Below are positions 8,428-16,569 of a stretch of 64,000 nt of DNA, piece after piece (positions within the stretch are counted from its first letter, which is position 1; every line of letters starts with the position of its first letter). Location: contig NZ_FTMQ01000001.1 of the NCBI RefSeq assembly GCF_900156055.1, forward strand, positions 124,001 to 188,000, written 5' to 3'. The notes under the pieces were generated by a model, which made no database searches, was not told the DNA's origin, and saw only the letters and a program-made list of their open reading frames with translations. This stretch comes from Rhizobium sp. RU33A (GTDB taxonomy: Bacteria; Pseudomonadota; Alphaproteobacteria; Rhizobiales; Rhizobiaceae). Both the position numbers and the translations under genes were made by a program.

Positions 8428-9383
8428 AGAATTCCATTTTCCTCAACCGTGCCCCCCATCTTGAACCCAGCGAACTCACGGCCTTTTCCGGCAACAGGCT
8501 TGACCGCAACAGTGAACATCGCGACGAAACCTCGCTTGAAACAGCACTGAAGGTCGAGGGCATGCACATCCTCGCCTTTTCCGGTACTCAGCTTGTCTTG
8601 AAGCATGATGGCCAGGTTCTCGATCCGCTCTTTGCCCCTTACGAACTTGCAGAGCTCGAACCGAATTTCGACGACGCGATCCTGCTCGGCCACCAGGCCT
8701 CTGGCGAGCCGCGCCTCGCTGTGCCCGTCAGCGTCACGCCGGAAGCGCTCGCCGCCCATTACAAGCCGGCCGATCCCCGTGCACTCTTCCGCGACGCATT
8801 GATCGGCGACGAACTTCTCGGCGAAGTCGCCCAGGCGCTTAGCTTGTTGCATTGGAATGCCGACAACCGCTTCTGCGGTCGCTGCGGCCGCACGATGGAA
8901 ACCCTTATCGGCGGCTACAAGCGCAAATGCACCGCCTGCAGCCACGAAATCTTCCCGCGCACCGATCCGGTCGCCATCATGCTGGTCGTGGATGAAAAGC
9001 AGGATCGATGCCTGATGGGCCGCAGCCCACGCTTTCCGGCAGGCATGTATTCCTCGCTTGCCGGTTTCGTTGAGCCGGGCGAAACGATCGAAAACGCCGT
9101 CCGGCGCGAAACACGCGAGGAATCCGGCATCACCGTCGGTCGCGTCCGCTACCACGCCTCGCAGCCTTGGCCGATGCCGCATCAGCTGATGATCGGCTGC
9201 TATGGCGAGGCGACGAATTTCGACATCACCTTCGATACCGCTGAACTCGAAGACTGCCGCTGGTTCACCCGCGACGAGATTGGCCGGATGCTGTCAGAGG
9301 GTTCAGCCGATGGCAGGACCCTGCCGATCCAAGGCACGATCGCCCGTCGTCTGATCGAGGATTGGTACGAGTGGCGGCACTGA
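8424..9383 (+). CDS. nudC: NADH pyrophosphatase NudC
   Basis: A 319-residue Nudix hydrolase that splits NADH to NMNH and AMP; NudC enzymes also remove NAD caps from RNA. The zinc ribbon is C151-x2-C154 ... C169-x2-C172, the Nudix box runs from G214 (GFVEPGETIENAVRRETREES) and the NudC-specific motif SQPWPMP is at 246-252. A less conserved N-terminal domain fills residues 1-120. The start ATG overlaps the HIT gene stop by four bases. Confidence 0.95.
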   Translation: MKNSIFLNRAPHLEPSELTAFSGNRLDRNSEHRDETSLETALKVEGMHILAFSGTQLVLKHDGQVLDPLFAPYELAELEPNFDDAILLGHQASGEPRLAVPVSVTPEALAAHYKPADPRALFRDALIGDELLGEVAQALSLLHWNADNRFCGRCGRTMETLIGGYKRKCTACSHEIFPRTDPVAIMLVVDEKQDRCLMGRSPRFPAGMYSSLAGFVEPGETIENAVRRETREESGITVGRVRYHASQPWPMPHQLMIGCYGEATNFDITFDTAELEDCRWFTRDEIGRMLSEGSADGRTLPIQGTIARRLIEDWYEWRH

Positions 9384-9477
9384 GCGATTCCAGCAAAAGT
9401 GCGGAGCGGTTCTGCGTAAGGAATTGCGCGAAAACAAAATAGAGCGTTCAAGCGCTCCTTTTCGCCGGAATGCTCTA
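9382..9477. repeat. Palindromic intergenic repeat element
   Basis: The 111 bases between nudC and pheA hold an imperfect palindrome: GCGATTCC (from 9384) pairs with GGAATTGC (from about 9420), then TAGAGC (9440-9445) pairs with GCTCTA (9472-9477) around an inner GAGCG-N6-CGCTC hairpin. From memory this matches the type of short mosaic palindromic element scattered between genes in Rhizobiaceae, including the AGCAAAAGTGCGGAGCGGTT core. Only one copy was seen here, so dispersal could not be confirmed. It may also act as a terminator between the convergent genes. Confidence 0.55.
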
Positions 9478-9494
9478 TGCCGCCACCCTTTTGA

Positions 9495-10346
9495 TCAGAG
9501 CTTGCCGCGCATTTCATGCGCCTTGTAGACGCCGAGAATGCGCACCTTCTCGGAGAAGAAGCGCAGCTCTTCCAGCGCACGCCGGACAGGCGCATCGTCC
9601 GGATGCCCCTCGATATCGGCATAGAACTGGGTCGCCGTGAACTTGCCGCCGATCTGGTAGCTTTCCAGCTTGGTCATGTTCACCCCGTTCGTCGCAAACC
9701 CGCCCATGGCCTTGTAGAGGGCAGCTGGAATGTTGCGCACGTTGAACACGAAGGTGGTGATGAACTGCTCGTCGGCGGACGAACGCTTCTGGTCGTCCTC
9801 GTCGCGCGCCAGCACTACGAAGCGGGTCACGTTGTTTTCCGAATCCTCGACATTTTCAGCGATGATGTCGAGGCCGTAGAGCGGAGCCGCGAGCCGGGGA
9901 GCCAGCGCCGCCATCGTGCGGTCGCCTTTCTCTGAAACGAGTTTGGCAGCCCCGGCCGTATCGCCGGCGACCACGGCCTTCCAGCCATGGCTGCGAATGA
10001 TCTTGCGGCATTGGCCGAGCGCATGGATATGGCTGTGCACCGTGCGGATCTCGTCGAGCTTCACGCCAGGCAATACCATCAGCTGGAAGCGGATCGGCAT
10101 GAAATATTCGCCGACGATATGCAGGCGCGACAGTGGCAGCAGGTAATGGATGTCGGCGACGCGACCGGCGAGCGTATTTTCGATCGGGATCATCGCCAGA
10201 TCCACTTCTCCCGTCTCCAGCGCCACGAAGGCGTCCTCGAAGGTCGGGCAGGGCAGGGGCTCCATGTTGGGGAACATGTCGCGGCAGGCCATGTCGGAAT
10301 TGGCGCCGTAGTCGCCCTGGAAGGAAATCTTGTTCGTCGGTGCCAA
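9495..10346 (-). CDS. pheA: Prephenate dehydratase
   Basis: A 283-residue monofunctional prephenate dehydratase that makes phenylpyruvate for phenylalanine synthesis. The catalytic domain starts ISFQGDYGANS and carries the TRF motif in NNVTRFVVLA. The C-terminal ACT domain holds the phenylalanine-sensing region (PAALYKAMGGFATNGVNMTKLES); the usual ESRP reads ESYQ here. The start is TTG at 10346, four bases after the kdsB stop, so it is the second gene of a kdsB-pheA operon. No chorismate mutase domain is fused. Confidence 0.95.
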   Translation of the reverse strand: MAPTNKISFQGDYGANSDMACRDMFPNMEPLPCPTFEDAFVALETGEVDLAMIPIENTLAGRVADIHYLLPLSRLHIVGEYFMPIRFQLMVLPGVKLDEIRTVHSHIHALGQCRKIIRSHGWKAVVAGDTAGAAKLVSEKGDRTMAALAPRLAAPLYGLDIIAENVEDSENNVTRFVVLARDEDDQKRSSADEQFITTFVFNVRNIPAALYKAMGGFATNGVNMTKLESYQIGGKFTATQFYADIEGHPDDAPVRRALEELRFFSEKVRILGVYKAHEMRGKL

Positions 10347-10350
10347 GGGA

Positions 10351-11118
10351 TCAGTGTCCTGCGTTTGAGGAGGATGCGGAAAGGATGCGGCGTGCTTTTT
10401 CGAGGTCTGCGGGCGTGTCGACGCCGAGCGGCACGGTTTTCACGATTTGGGCATCGATCCGCATACCCGCTTCCAGCGCCCTGAGCTGTTCGAGCGATTC
10501 CCGCCTTTCGAGCGTGGATGGACGCAAAGTAACGAAGCGCTCGAGCGCGGCGCGCCGATAGGCGTAGAGCCCGATATGGTGGTAGAGCGGGCCGGCACCG
10601 TAGGGCGCGGTGGCACGCGTGAAATAGAGTGCCCGCAACCTGTCCTCGGAAAGCGGCGAGCCGATCACCTTTACCACGTTCGGGTTCGTCTTCTCCTGCT
10701 CGTCCTCGATTTCGACGGTGAGCGTTGCGATGTCGACTGCAGGATCTTCCAGTGGCTCAAGTGCCGCGCGGATGGTTTGCGCATCGATCGTTGGCAAATC
10801 GCCTTGAACGTTGATGACGATCTCGGCCATGCCATCGGGGTCTACCTTCGTCAGCGCCTCAAAAATGCGGTCGGAACCGGACTGGTGATCACCACGGGTC
10901 ATGACCACTTCGAACCCTGCTGCCCTGACGGCATCGAAGACCCCCTGGTCGTCGACGGCGACGATGATTCGCCCGACCTCTGCCTCCTGAGCCCGCTTCG
11001 CGACCTGCACGATCATCGGCAGACCTGCGATATCGGCCAGCGGCTTGTCCGGAAGACGGGTCGACGCCATGCGTGCCGGGATCAGGATCAGGGTTTTGGC
11101 AGTTCCGCCTTCATTCAT
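10351..11118 (-). CDS. kdsB: CMP-KDO synthetase (3-deoxy-manno-octulosonate cytidylyltransferase)
   Basis: A 255-residue enzyme that activates KDO with CTP for lipopolysaccharide inner-core synthesis. It shows the nucleotidyltransferase opening [30 protein letters not shown] for metal/nucleotide binding, and [10 protein letters not shown] near the sugar site. ATG 11118 is preferred over ATG 11124 because AAGGGG lies eight bases before it. It is first in the operon with pheA and is divergent from the cytochrome gene. Confidence 0.95.
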   Translation of the reverse strand: MNEGGTAKTLILIPARMASTRLPDKPLADIAGLPMIVQVAKRAQEAEVGRIIVAVDDQGVFDAVRAAGFEVVMTRGDHQSGSDRIFEALTKVDPDGMAEIVINVQGDLPTIDAQTIRAALEPLEDPAVDIATLTVEIEDEQEKTNPNVVKVIGSPLSEDRLRALYFTRATAPYGAGPLYHHIGLYAYRRAALERFVTLRPSTLERRESLEQLRALEAGMRIDAQIVKTVPLGVDTPADLEKARRILSASSSNAGH

Positions 11119-11185
11119 GTCCATAACCCCTTCAAATCACCATACAGAAGTGTCAAATAGTCCCAGCCGCGGGACCATAATCGTG

Positions 11186-11202
11186 TTGCAAGTGTTATGC
11201 AA
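11186..11202. promoter_or_regulatory. Inverted repeat in the kdsB / cytochrome c divergent region
   Basis: TTGCA-N7-TGCAA forms a perfect five-base dyad at 11186-11202, 72 bases before the cytochrome start and 68 bases before the kdsB start. Its size and spacing suit a dimeric regulator spanning two major grooves. The cognate regulator is not evident. Confidence 0.35.
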
Positions 11203-11273
11203 AAGACATACGTTCCGCGCGATTTCAAGATCGTCCGGTTTCTCATCGGCCGGCTGCACGGGGAGCTTTGCAG

Positions 11274-12011
11274 ATGAACTCTTATACCAACATGGGCGTG
11301 GGTGCCTTTCTCGGCACCGTCTTCGTCCTGATGTCTGTGTCAATTGCTTCGGAAGGGATATTCCATGCCGAAGCGCCTGAGCAGGAAGGCTTCGCCATCG
11401 TGGCCGAAGAAGCCGCTCCGGCTGATGCAGCACCGGAAGTCGCCGCCACTCCCATCGCAGTCCTGCTTGCCAGTGCCGATGCAGCCGCGGGTGAATCTTC
11501 TTTCAAGAAGTGCGCGAGCTGTCACACCGTCGAAAAGGGCGGCGCCAACAAGGTTGGCCCGAACCTCTATGGCCTTGTCGACCGTCCGATCGCCTCGCAT
11601 GAAGGCTTCAGCTATTCTGCTGCCATCACGGAATTTTCGCAGGGCGGCAGCGAGCTCTGGACCTGGGACCACCTGAACGAATTCCTCATTGCTCCGAAGC
11701 AGCATATCCCTGGCACGTCTATGGGTTTCGCAGGCCTGAAGCAGGATGCCGAGCGCGCCAACGTGATCTTGTATCTGCACACCATGGCCGACAGCCCGGT
11801 TCCTTTGCCGGCGCCTGAAGCTGCTGCACCGGCTGAAGATGCTGCTGCGCCTGCTGACGCCGCTCCGGCAGATGCCGCTGCCGCACCTGCAGAGGCCCCG
11901 GCTGAAGCGCCTGCGGAAGCCGCCCCGGCAGACACAGCACCTGCAGCTCCAGCTGAGACCGCTCCGGAAGCTCCGGCTGAGCCTGCCCCGGCACAGCCTG
12001 CAACACCCTGA
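11274..12011 (+). CDS. Membrane-anchored cytochrome c (CycM-like) with Ala/Pro-rich tail
   Basis: A 245-residue class I cytochrome c. Residues 7-27 form an uncleaved N-terminal anchor, followed by a short acidic linker. The haem site is CASCH (80-84), and the axial methionine is M150 in GTSMGFAGL. This is the architecture of rhizobial CycM (cytochrome c552), which passes electrons to aa3-type oxidase. The last 70 residues are almost entirely Ala, Pro and Glu ([16 protein letters not shown] repeats), an extension beyond the usual family end. ATG 11274 follows GGGGAG; the TTG two codons earlier is less likely. Confidence 0.92.
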   Translation: MNSYTNMGVGAFLGTVFVLMSVSIASEGIFHAEAPEQEGFAIVAEEAAPADAAPEVAATPIAVLLASADAAAGESSFKKCASCHTVEKGGANKVGPNLYGLVDRPIASHEGFSYSAAITEFSQGGSELWTWDHLNEFLIAPKQHIPGTSMGFAGLKQDAERANVILYLHTMADSPVPLPAPEAAAPAEDAAAPADAAPADAAAAPAEAPAEAPAEAAPADTAPAAPAETAPEAPAEPAPAQPATP

Positions 12012-12049
12012 TCGTCATCGCCTGCTGGCATTGACAATCTTTGGTTACG

Positions 12050-12082
12050 CGCCCGGCCTCTTGTGGTCGGGCGTTTGTTTTT
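12050..12082 (+). terminator. Intrinsic terminator of the cytochrome c gene
   Basis: A nine-pair stem CGCCCGGCC / GGTCGGGCG (one G-U) with a six-base loop is followed by GTTTGTTTTT. It lies just past the cytochrome stop and before the convergent AEC transporter. Confidence 0.85.
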
Positions 12083-12087
12083 CAGCG

Positions 12088-13032
12088 TCAGAGCAGCAGT
12101 AGCGCCCAAAGCGATACGGTCGCGACGCCGGCCGCAGTCGAGAGCGTAATAACCGAGGCTGCCAGTCCCTGGCCTACACCGAAGCGGTTTGCTATCAGCC
12201 AGGCATTGATGCCGGTCGGAACGGAAGACGTCAGGACGAGTGCGGCCGTCCATTGCGGTGAGAGGCCGAGCAGCGTGGATGCGAGCCAGACCACGGCTGG
12301 CATCAAGCCGAGCTTCAGCAGCGAAATGCTGCCAGCAATCTTCATGTTTCCCGCCAGCCCGTATTTGTTCAGCGTCATGCCCAGTGAGATCAGCGCTGCC
12401 GGGGCCGCCATTCCGGCTACCTGGGCGACGATGCCGTCGATCAGCGCTGGAACAGGGGTGCCGACAAGCTGCAGCAGGACCCCGCAGGCGAGGCCAATGA
12501 TCAGCGGATTGCGCACCAGATTGCCGCCCACCTGTTTGGAAACCGCGAGGATACCTGCGGCCTTGCGTCCTCCGCTTCTCTGTTCCGCCCGCTCCATGGC
12601 CAGAACGCCGGCGATCATCATCAGCGGCAGGTGCACGGCGAGCAGGATCGACATGGCGACGATCCCCTCCGGTCCGACGGTGCGTTCGACGAGCGGCAAG
12701 CCGATAAAGACATTGTTGGCAAAGGATGCGGAAACGCCTGCGAGCACGCCGACCTTCTGGTCGCGTCCGAAGACGCGCGTTGCCAGAAGATGTCCAACGA
12801 TCCAGGTGATCAGAACGCCGGAGAAATAGGCGATCCAAAGCCGGAACGGCGAGGCGCCTTGGAAGTCGGCATTGGCGATCGTCCGAAGCAGGAGGAGCGG
12901 CACCGCGACCTTGAACACGAAGTCGCCCAACCCGTCACCGATTTCGGCGGTCAGGATCTTCAACCGGACGAGCGCCCAGCCAAAGAGAATGAGAATGAAG
13001 ATGGGGAGAACGTCCTGGGCAACGGTGGTCAT
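12088..13032 (-). CDS. AEC family transporter (auxin efflux carrier type)
   Basis: A 314-residue inner-membrane permease of the bacterial auxin-efflux-carrier/malonate transporter family. About ten hydrophobic segments are visible in two five-helix halves, with the N-terminal half VLPIFILILFGWALVRL and the family's discontinuous-helix region around GLACGVLLQLVGTPVPALID. Likely substrates are small organic anions; the sequence does not identify one. It is a single gene with an sRNA candidate upstream on the same strand. Confidence 0.88.
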   Translation of the reverse strand: MTTVAQDVLPIFILILFGWALVRLKILTAEIGDGLGDFVFKVAVPLLLLRTIANADFQGASPFRLWIAYFSGVLITWIVGHLLATRVFGRDQKVGVLAGVSASFANNVFIGLPLVERTVGPEGIVAMSILLAVHLPLMMIAGVLAMERAEQRSGGRKAAGILAVSKQVGGNLVRNPLIIGLACGVLLQLVGTPVPALIDGIVAQVAGMAAPAALISLGMTLNKYGLAGNMKIAGSISLLKLGLMPAVVWLASTLLGLSPQWTAALVLTSSVPTGINAWLIANRFGVGQGLAASVITLSTAAGVATVSLWALLLL

Positions 13033-13103
13033 GAAAATCGACTCGTCATGGCAAGAAAGCCCTTCTTAGGCCTCTTGCCGCGCCCGGCCAATCCATCACA
13101 AAC

Positions 13104-13129
13104 GACAAAAGCAGGCGATGAGCCTGCTT
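13104..13129 (-). terminator. Intrinsic terminator of sRNA candidate A
   Basis: Minus-strand stem AGCAGGC-TCATC-GCCTGCT is followed by TTTTGTC. It sits 70 bases upstream of the AEC transporter start and so ends a transcript before that gene. Confidence 0.75.
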
Positions 13130-13262
13130 CGACGCCCGATCACACCGGGGTGGGATCTGCCGCCAGTACATCCGTGGTCGGCTTTCCCGTTCGGAACCGT
13201 CATGGTCCGGTGGAGAGACCAGGGGAGATGGCCAGCCACGCTGTTTGCATATTGGCCCGATG
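13104..13262 (-). ncRNA. Candidate small RNA A (shares an 18-nt motif with candidate B)
   Basis: The 322-base gap between the AEC transporter and the PfkB kinase has no convincing protein gene. On the minus strand it holds GACCACGGATGTACTGGC (plus 13162-13179), which recurs exactly at 27196-27213 in another intergenic region, and about 35 bases later a strong intrinsic terminator (13104-13129). Another shared short block, GGGCCAAYAT, lies near 13249-13258. The 5' end is unknown, and no clear promoter was found in 13260-13340. It could instead be the 5' leader of the AEC transporter. Confidence 0.5.
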
Positions 13263-13354
13263 TAACGACGAGATGACGTCGGTCTGCTTTTCCCTTCCCA
13301 TCGGCGGAAAAACGGCTATGACCGTCAGGCCAAGCAAACGGAGCCCCGGACCTC

Positions 13355-14347
13355 ATGAGCCAGTTCGATGTCCTGACGATCGGCAATGCCATCGTCGACA
13401 TTATTTCTCGCTGCGACGACCAGTTTCTGATCGACAATGCCATTACCAAAAGCGCAATGAACCTGATCGACGCCGAGCGTGCCGAACGGCTCTACGGCAT
13501 GATGGGGCCGGCTGTGGAAGCCTCCGGCGGCAGCGCCGGCAATACGGCAGCCGGTATCGCCAATTTCGGCGGCAAGGCTGCCTATTTCGGCAAGGTGGCA
13601 GAGGATCAGCTCGGTGAGATCTTCACCCATGACATCCGTGCCCAGGGCGTGCATTTCCAGACCCGTCCGCTGGGCAGCCAGCCGCCGACGGCCCGCAGCA
13701 TGATCTTCGTCACCGAAGACGGCGAGCGCTCGATGAACACCTATCTCGGCGCCTGTGTCGAATTCGGCCCCGAGGACGTCGAACCGGACGTCGTTGCCCA
13801 GTCCAAGGTCACCTATTTCGAGGGTTATCTCTGGGATCCACCGCGCGCCAAGCAGGCGATCCTCGATTGCGCCCGCATTGCCCACGAGGCGGGCCGGGAA
13901 ATGTCGATGACGCTCTCCGACAGCTTCTGCGTCGGTCGCTACCGCGCCGAATTCCTCGACCTGATGCGCTCCGGTACCGTCGACATCGTCTTCGCCAACG
14001 AGCAGGAAGCCCTGTCTCTCTACGAAACCGACGATTTTGCCCACGCGCTTGATCTGATCTCGAAGGATTGCAAGCTGGCCGCCGTCACCATGGGCGATCA
14101 GGGTGCCGTCATCGTCAAGGGGGAGCAGCGCATCCGCGTGCCCGCAACCAAGGTGGAGACGGTGGTCGATACGACGGGCGCCGGCGATCTCTTCGCCTCC
14201 GGCTTCCTCTATGGCTACACCAATGGTCGAAGCTTCGAGGATTGTGGACACCTTGGCTGCTATGCGGCTGGAGTCGTCATCCAGCAGATCGGACCCCGGC
14301 CGATGATGTCGCTTGCGAAGGGCGCTTCGGCGATCGGCCTTATTTGA
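13355..14347 (+). CDS. PfkB family kinase (probable adenosine kinase)
   Basis: A 330-residue ribokinase-fold kinase. The N-terminal PfkB signature is in the glycine-rich GGSAGNTAAGIANFGGKAAYFGK (58-80), and the C-terminal signature DTTGAGDLFASGF holds the catalytic base D278. Rhizobial proteins of this form are annotated as adenosine kinase or sugar kinase; the substrate is not fixed by the sequence. The 3' end overlaps the convergent SH3-protein gene by eight bases. Confidence 0.88.
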   Translation: MSQFDVLTIGNAIVDIISRCDDQFLIDNAITKSAMNLIDAERAERLYGMMGPAVEASGGSAGNTAAGIANFGGKAAYFGKVAEDQLGEIFTHDIRAQGVHFQTRPLGSQPPTARSMIFVTEDGERSMNTYLGACVEFGPEDVEPDVVAQSKVTYFEGYLWDPPRAKQAILDCARIAHEAGREMSMTLSDSFCVGRYRAEFLDLMRSGTVDIVFANEQEALSLYETDDFAHALDLISKDCKLAAVTMGDQGAVIVKGEQRIRVPATKVETVVDTTGAGDLFASGFLYGYTNGRSFEDCGHLGCYAAGVVIQQIGPRPMMSLAKGASAIGLI

Positions 14348-14888
14348 AGGCCTCGCCCGGATAAGCGCCCCAGACCTCGTTCTGCGAGATCCATCCGTTG
14401 ACGCCGCCGGCCTCGGCCTGGCACCAGTTGCCGTTGCATTCCTTGAGCCTGAGCACCACGCCGGGCTCGAGCTTTGCAATGATGGCTGCGGACGAGTTGG
14501 AATCGCGTCGCATCATGACGTAGACACTGTCGCCGTTGCCGCGCATCCACGGGGCGGCAACCGCCGTCCGCTCGCCGGTAAGCAGGGTCTGGTTCACCCA
14601 GCCCTCGGTCCCGTCGGCATCGCGGATCTGCCGCCAGTTCTCGTATTCGCGGATGATTTCGACCGGCAGGCCCGACTTCATGTAGCGCCAGGAGACGGCA
14701 TAGTCGGTGCTCGGACCGATGCGCAGGTTCACCCGTTCGGCCTTCAGGCTGACGAAGCGCGGCAGCGGCAGCCCGCTCGAACCCTTGGTCGTGGATTGGG
14801 CATGACCGGCGATCGGGCCGGCCACGAGAGACAGCGCAAGAACGCTGAATACAATGCTGACGCGGCACAGATTATGAAACATGGTCAT
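14340..14888 (-). CDS. Secreted SH3-domain protein
   Basis: A 182-residue exported protein with two bacterial SH3-like repeats. The signal peptide runs to about residue 32 (SVLALSLVAGPIAGHAQS). The first SH3 unit (about 50-105) has the family pattern ERVNLRIGPSTDYAV, and the second (about 115-175) includes NSSAAIIAKLEPGVVLRLKEC and ends with W-C-Q-A-E. Such domains usually bind peptidoglycan or target cell-wall enzymes. ATG 14882 is an alternative start. The convergent kinase overlap (14340-14347) leaves no room for a terminator. Confidence 0.8.
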   Translation of the reverse strand: MTMFHNLCRVSIVFSVLALSLVAGPIAGHAQSTTKGSSGLPLPRFVSLKAERVNLRIGPSTDYAVSWRYMKSGLPVEIIREYENWRQIRDADGTEGWVNQTLLTGERTAVAAPWMRGNGDSVYVMMRRDSNSSAAIIAKLEPGVVLRLKECNGNWCQAEAGGVNGWISQNEVWGAYPGEAFK

Positions 14889-15072
14889 TCCGGGCTAAGC
14901 TGTGGAAATGAAGGGCTTTCTGACCACCCCGAGACGCGTCGCGCGTATCAGGGACAAATCCGCCGTCATCCGACGAGTTTTGTTTGTCTTCGCCGACGGG
15001 TTTGGTAGAAATTGCCTTCCTGAGAAGCGAAGTATCCCGCGACTTGGTTAACGAGTTCTGAAGAAGGCATCG

Positions 15073-16086
15073 ATGCGGCCCATGACGAACAGGAAAAGAC
15101 CTCAGGTCTATATCACGCGGAAACTGCCCGATGCCGTGGAAACGCGCATGCGCGAGCTATTCGATGCGGAATTGAATGTCGATGACAAACCCCGCACGCG
15201 CGAAGAATTGATCGCCGCCGTCAAATCGGCAGACGTGCTTGTGCCGACCGTGACCGACCGAATCGATGCAGCCCTGATTGCCGAGGCCGGCCCGCAACTG
15301 AAGCTCATCGCCAGCTTCTCGAACGGTACGGATCATATCGACATCGATGCCGCCGCGAAAAAGGGCATCACCGTCACCAACACGCCGAATGTTCTCACCG
15401 AAGACACGGCCGACATGACCATGGCGCTGATCCTCGCCGTGCCGCGCCGTCTCGTTCAAGGCGCGCGCGTGCTGATGGACAAGCCTGGCGAATGGGAGGG
15501 CTGGTCGCCCACCTGGATGCTCGGACGCCGAATCTGGGGCAAGCGCATCGGCATCATCGGCATGGGCCGCATCGGCACGGCCGTTGCCCGCCGTGCCAAG
15601 GCCTTCGGCCTGTCGATCCATTATCACAACCGCAAGCGGGTCAGTCCGGCAACCGAGGACGAGTTGGAGGCGACCTATTGGGACAGCCTCGACCAGATGC
15701 TCGCCCGCGTCGACATCGTTTCGGTCAACTGCCCTTCGACGCCGGCAACCTTCCACCTGCTCTCGGCCCGTCGCCTCGCCCTGCTGCAGCCGACAAGCTA
15801 TGTCGTCAACACCGCCCGTGGCGACATCATCGATGAGGATGCCCTGGTCCAGGCATTACGTGCCGGCAAGATCGCCGGTGCGGGTCTCGACGTGTTCGAG
15901 AACGAGCCAGCAGTCAACCCTAAGCTGGTGAAGCTCGCCAACGAGGGCAAGGTGGTGCTCCTGCCGCATACCGGTTCGGCGACCATCGAAGGCCGCATCG
16001 ATATGGGCGACAAGGTCATCATCAATATCAGAACCTATTTCGACGGTCACCGCCCGCCGAACAGGGTGCTGCCGAACCGCAACTGA
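15073..16086 (+). CDS. D-isomer 2-hydroxyacid dehydrogenase (glyoxylate reductase type)
   Basis: A 337-residue NAD(P)H-dependent 2-hydroxyacid dehydrogenase, most like glyoxylate/hydroxypyruvate reductase GyaR. The Rossmann motif is GIIGMGRIGTAVARRAKAFG (about 157-176). Catalytic Arg, Glu and His lie in NTARGDIID, DVFENEP and LLPHTGSAT. ATG 15073 has GAAGG five bases before it; ATG 15082 is the alternative. The 184-base upstream gap holds a TTAACG half-site and a 47-codon ORF that was not accepted. Confidence 0.92.
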   Translation: MRPMTNRKRPQVYITRKLPDAVETRMRELFDAELNVDDKPRTREELIAAVKSADVLVPTVTDRIDAALIAEAGPQLKLIASFSNGTDHIDIDAAAKKGITVTNTPNVLTEDTADMTMALILAVPRRLVQGARVLMDKPGEWEGWSPTWMLGRRIWGKRIGIIGMGRIGTAVARRAKAFGLSIHYHNRKRVSPATEDELEATYWDSLDQMLARVDIVSVNCPSTPATFHLLSARRLALLQPTSYVVNTARGDIIDEDALVQALRAGKIAGAGLDVFENEPAVNPKLVKLANEGKVVLLPHTGSATIEGRIDMGDKVIINIRTYFDGHRPPNRVLPNRN

Positions 16087-16092
16087 GCCGCG

Positions 16093-16569
16093 TCAGGTCA
16101 GTCGCTTCTGCATCTCGATATAGGTCGGGCGGTCATAGCCGGCATGGCTTCTCTCGGCGGTTCTGACGAATCCCCAGGCGCCGAACCGGTCATGGTTGCC
16201 GGTCAGTTCGATCCGGGTCTCTAGCCGCAGCGCCTGTTTCCCGAGCTGTTGGGCGATCGCCTCGCCCTCGGCCAGCAGTCGGCCACCGATCCCTTTGCCC
16301 TGCGCCTCTGCGGCAACCGCGAGCTTGCCGAGATAGAGAAAATCCGGTTCAGGACGCAGAAAGGCGCAGCCCACAAGGCGCTCGTCCATTTCTGCGATCA
16401 GCGCGATCTCGTCTCGGGCCTTGTCTTTCAGGGAGGCGATGGTCAGGCGATGCGCGGAAGAGGGCGGGTCGATGACGCCGTCCATATAGGCGAAGGACGC
16501 CATGATCAGCGCCAGCAGTTCCTCGTAATGCGAATAGCTCTGATCGATCCGACGGATGACGATGCTCAT
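16093..16569 (-). CDS. GNAT family N-acetyltransferase
   Basis: A 158-residue acetyltransferase of the GNAT fold. The acetyl-CoA loop is in LGKLAVAAEAQGKGIGGRLLAEGEAIA (about 80-106), with the pyrophosphate-binding Q-x-x-G-x-G pattern. Substrate unknown. Its ATG overlaps the stop codon of the MoeB-like gene (ATGA), so the two are coupled. Confidence 0.88.
   Translation of the reverse strand: MSIVIRRIDQSYSHYEELLALIMASFAYMDGVIDPPSSAHRLTIASLKDKARDEIALIAEMDERLVGCAFLRPEPDFLYLGKLAVAAEAQGKGIGGRLLAEGEAIAQQLGKQALRLETRIELTGNHDRFGAWGFVRTAERSHAGYDRPTYIEMQKRLT

Noticed and set aside
14908..15051. 47-codon plus-strand frame (MKGFLTTPRRVARIRDKS...) before the hydroxyacid dehydrogenase
   Set aside because: The ribosome site is weak and the product is very basic without a recognisable pattern; it may be chance in a promoter region.
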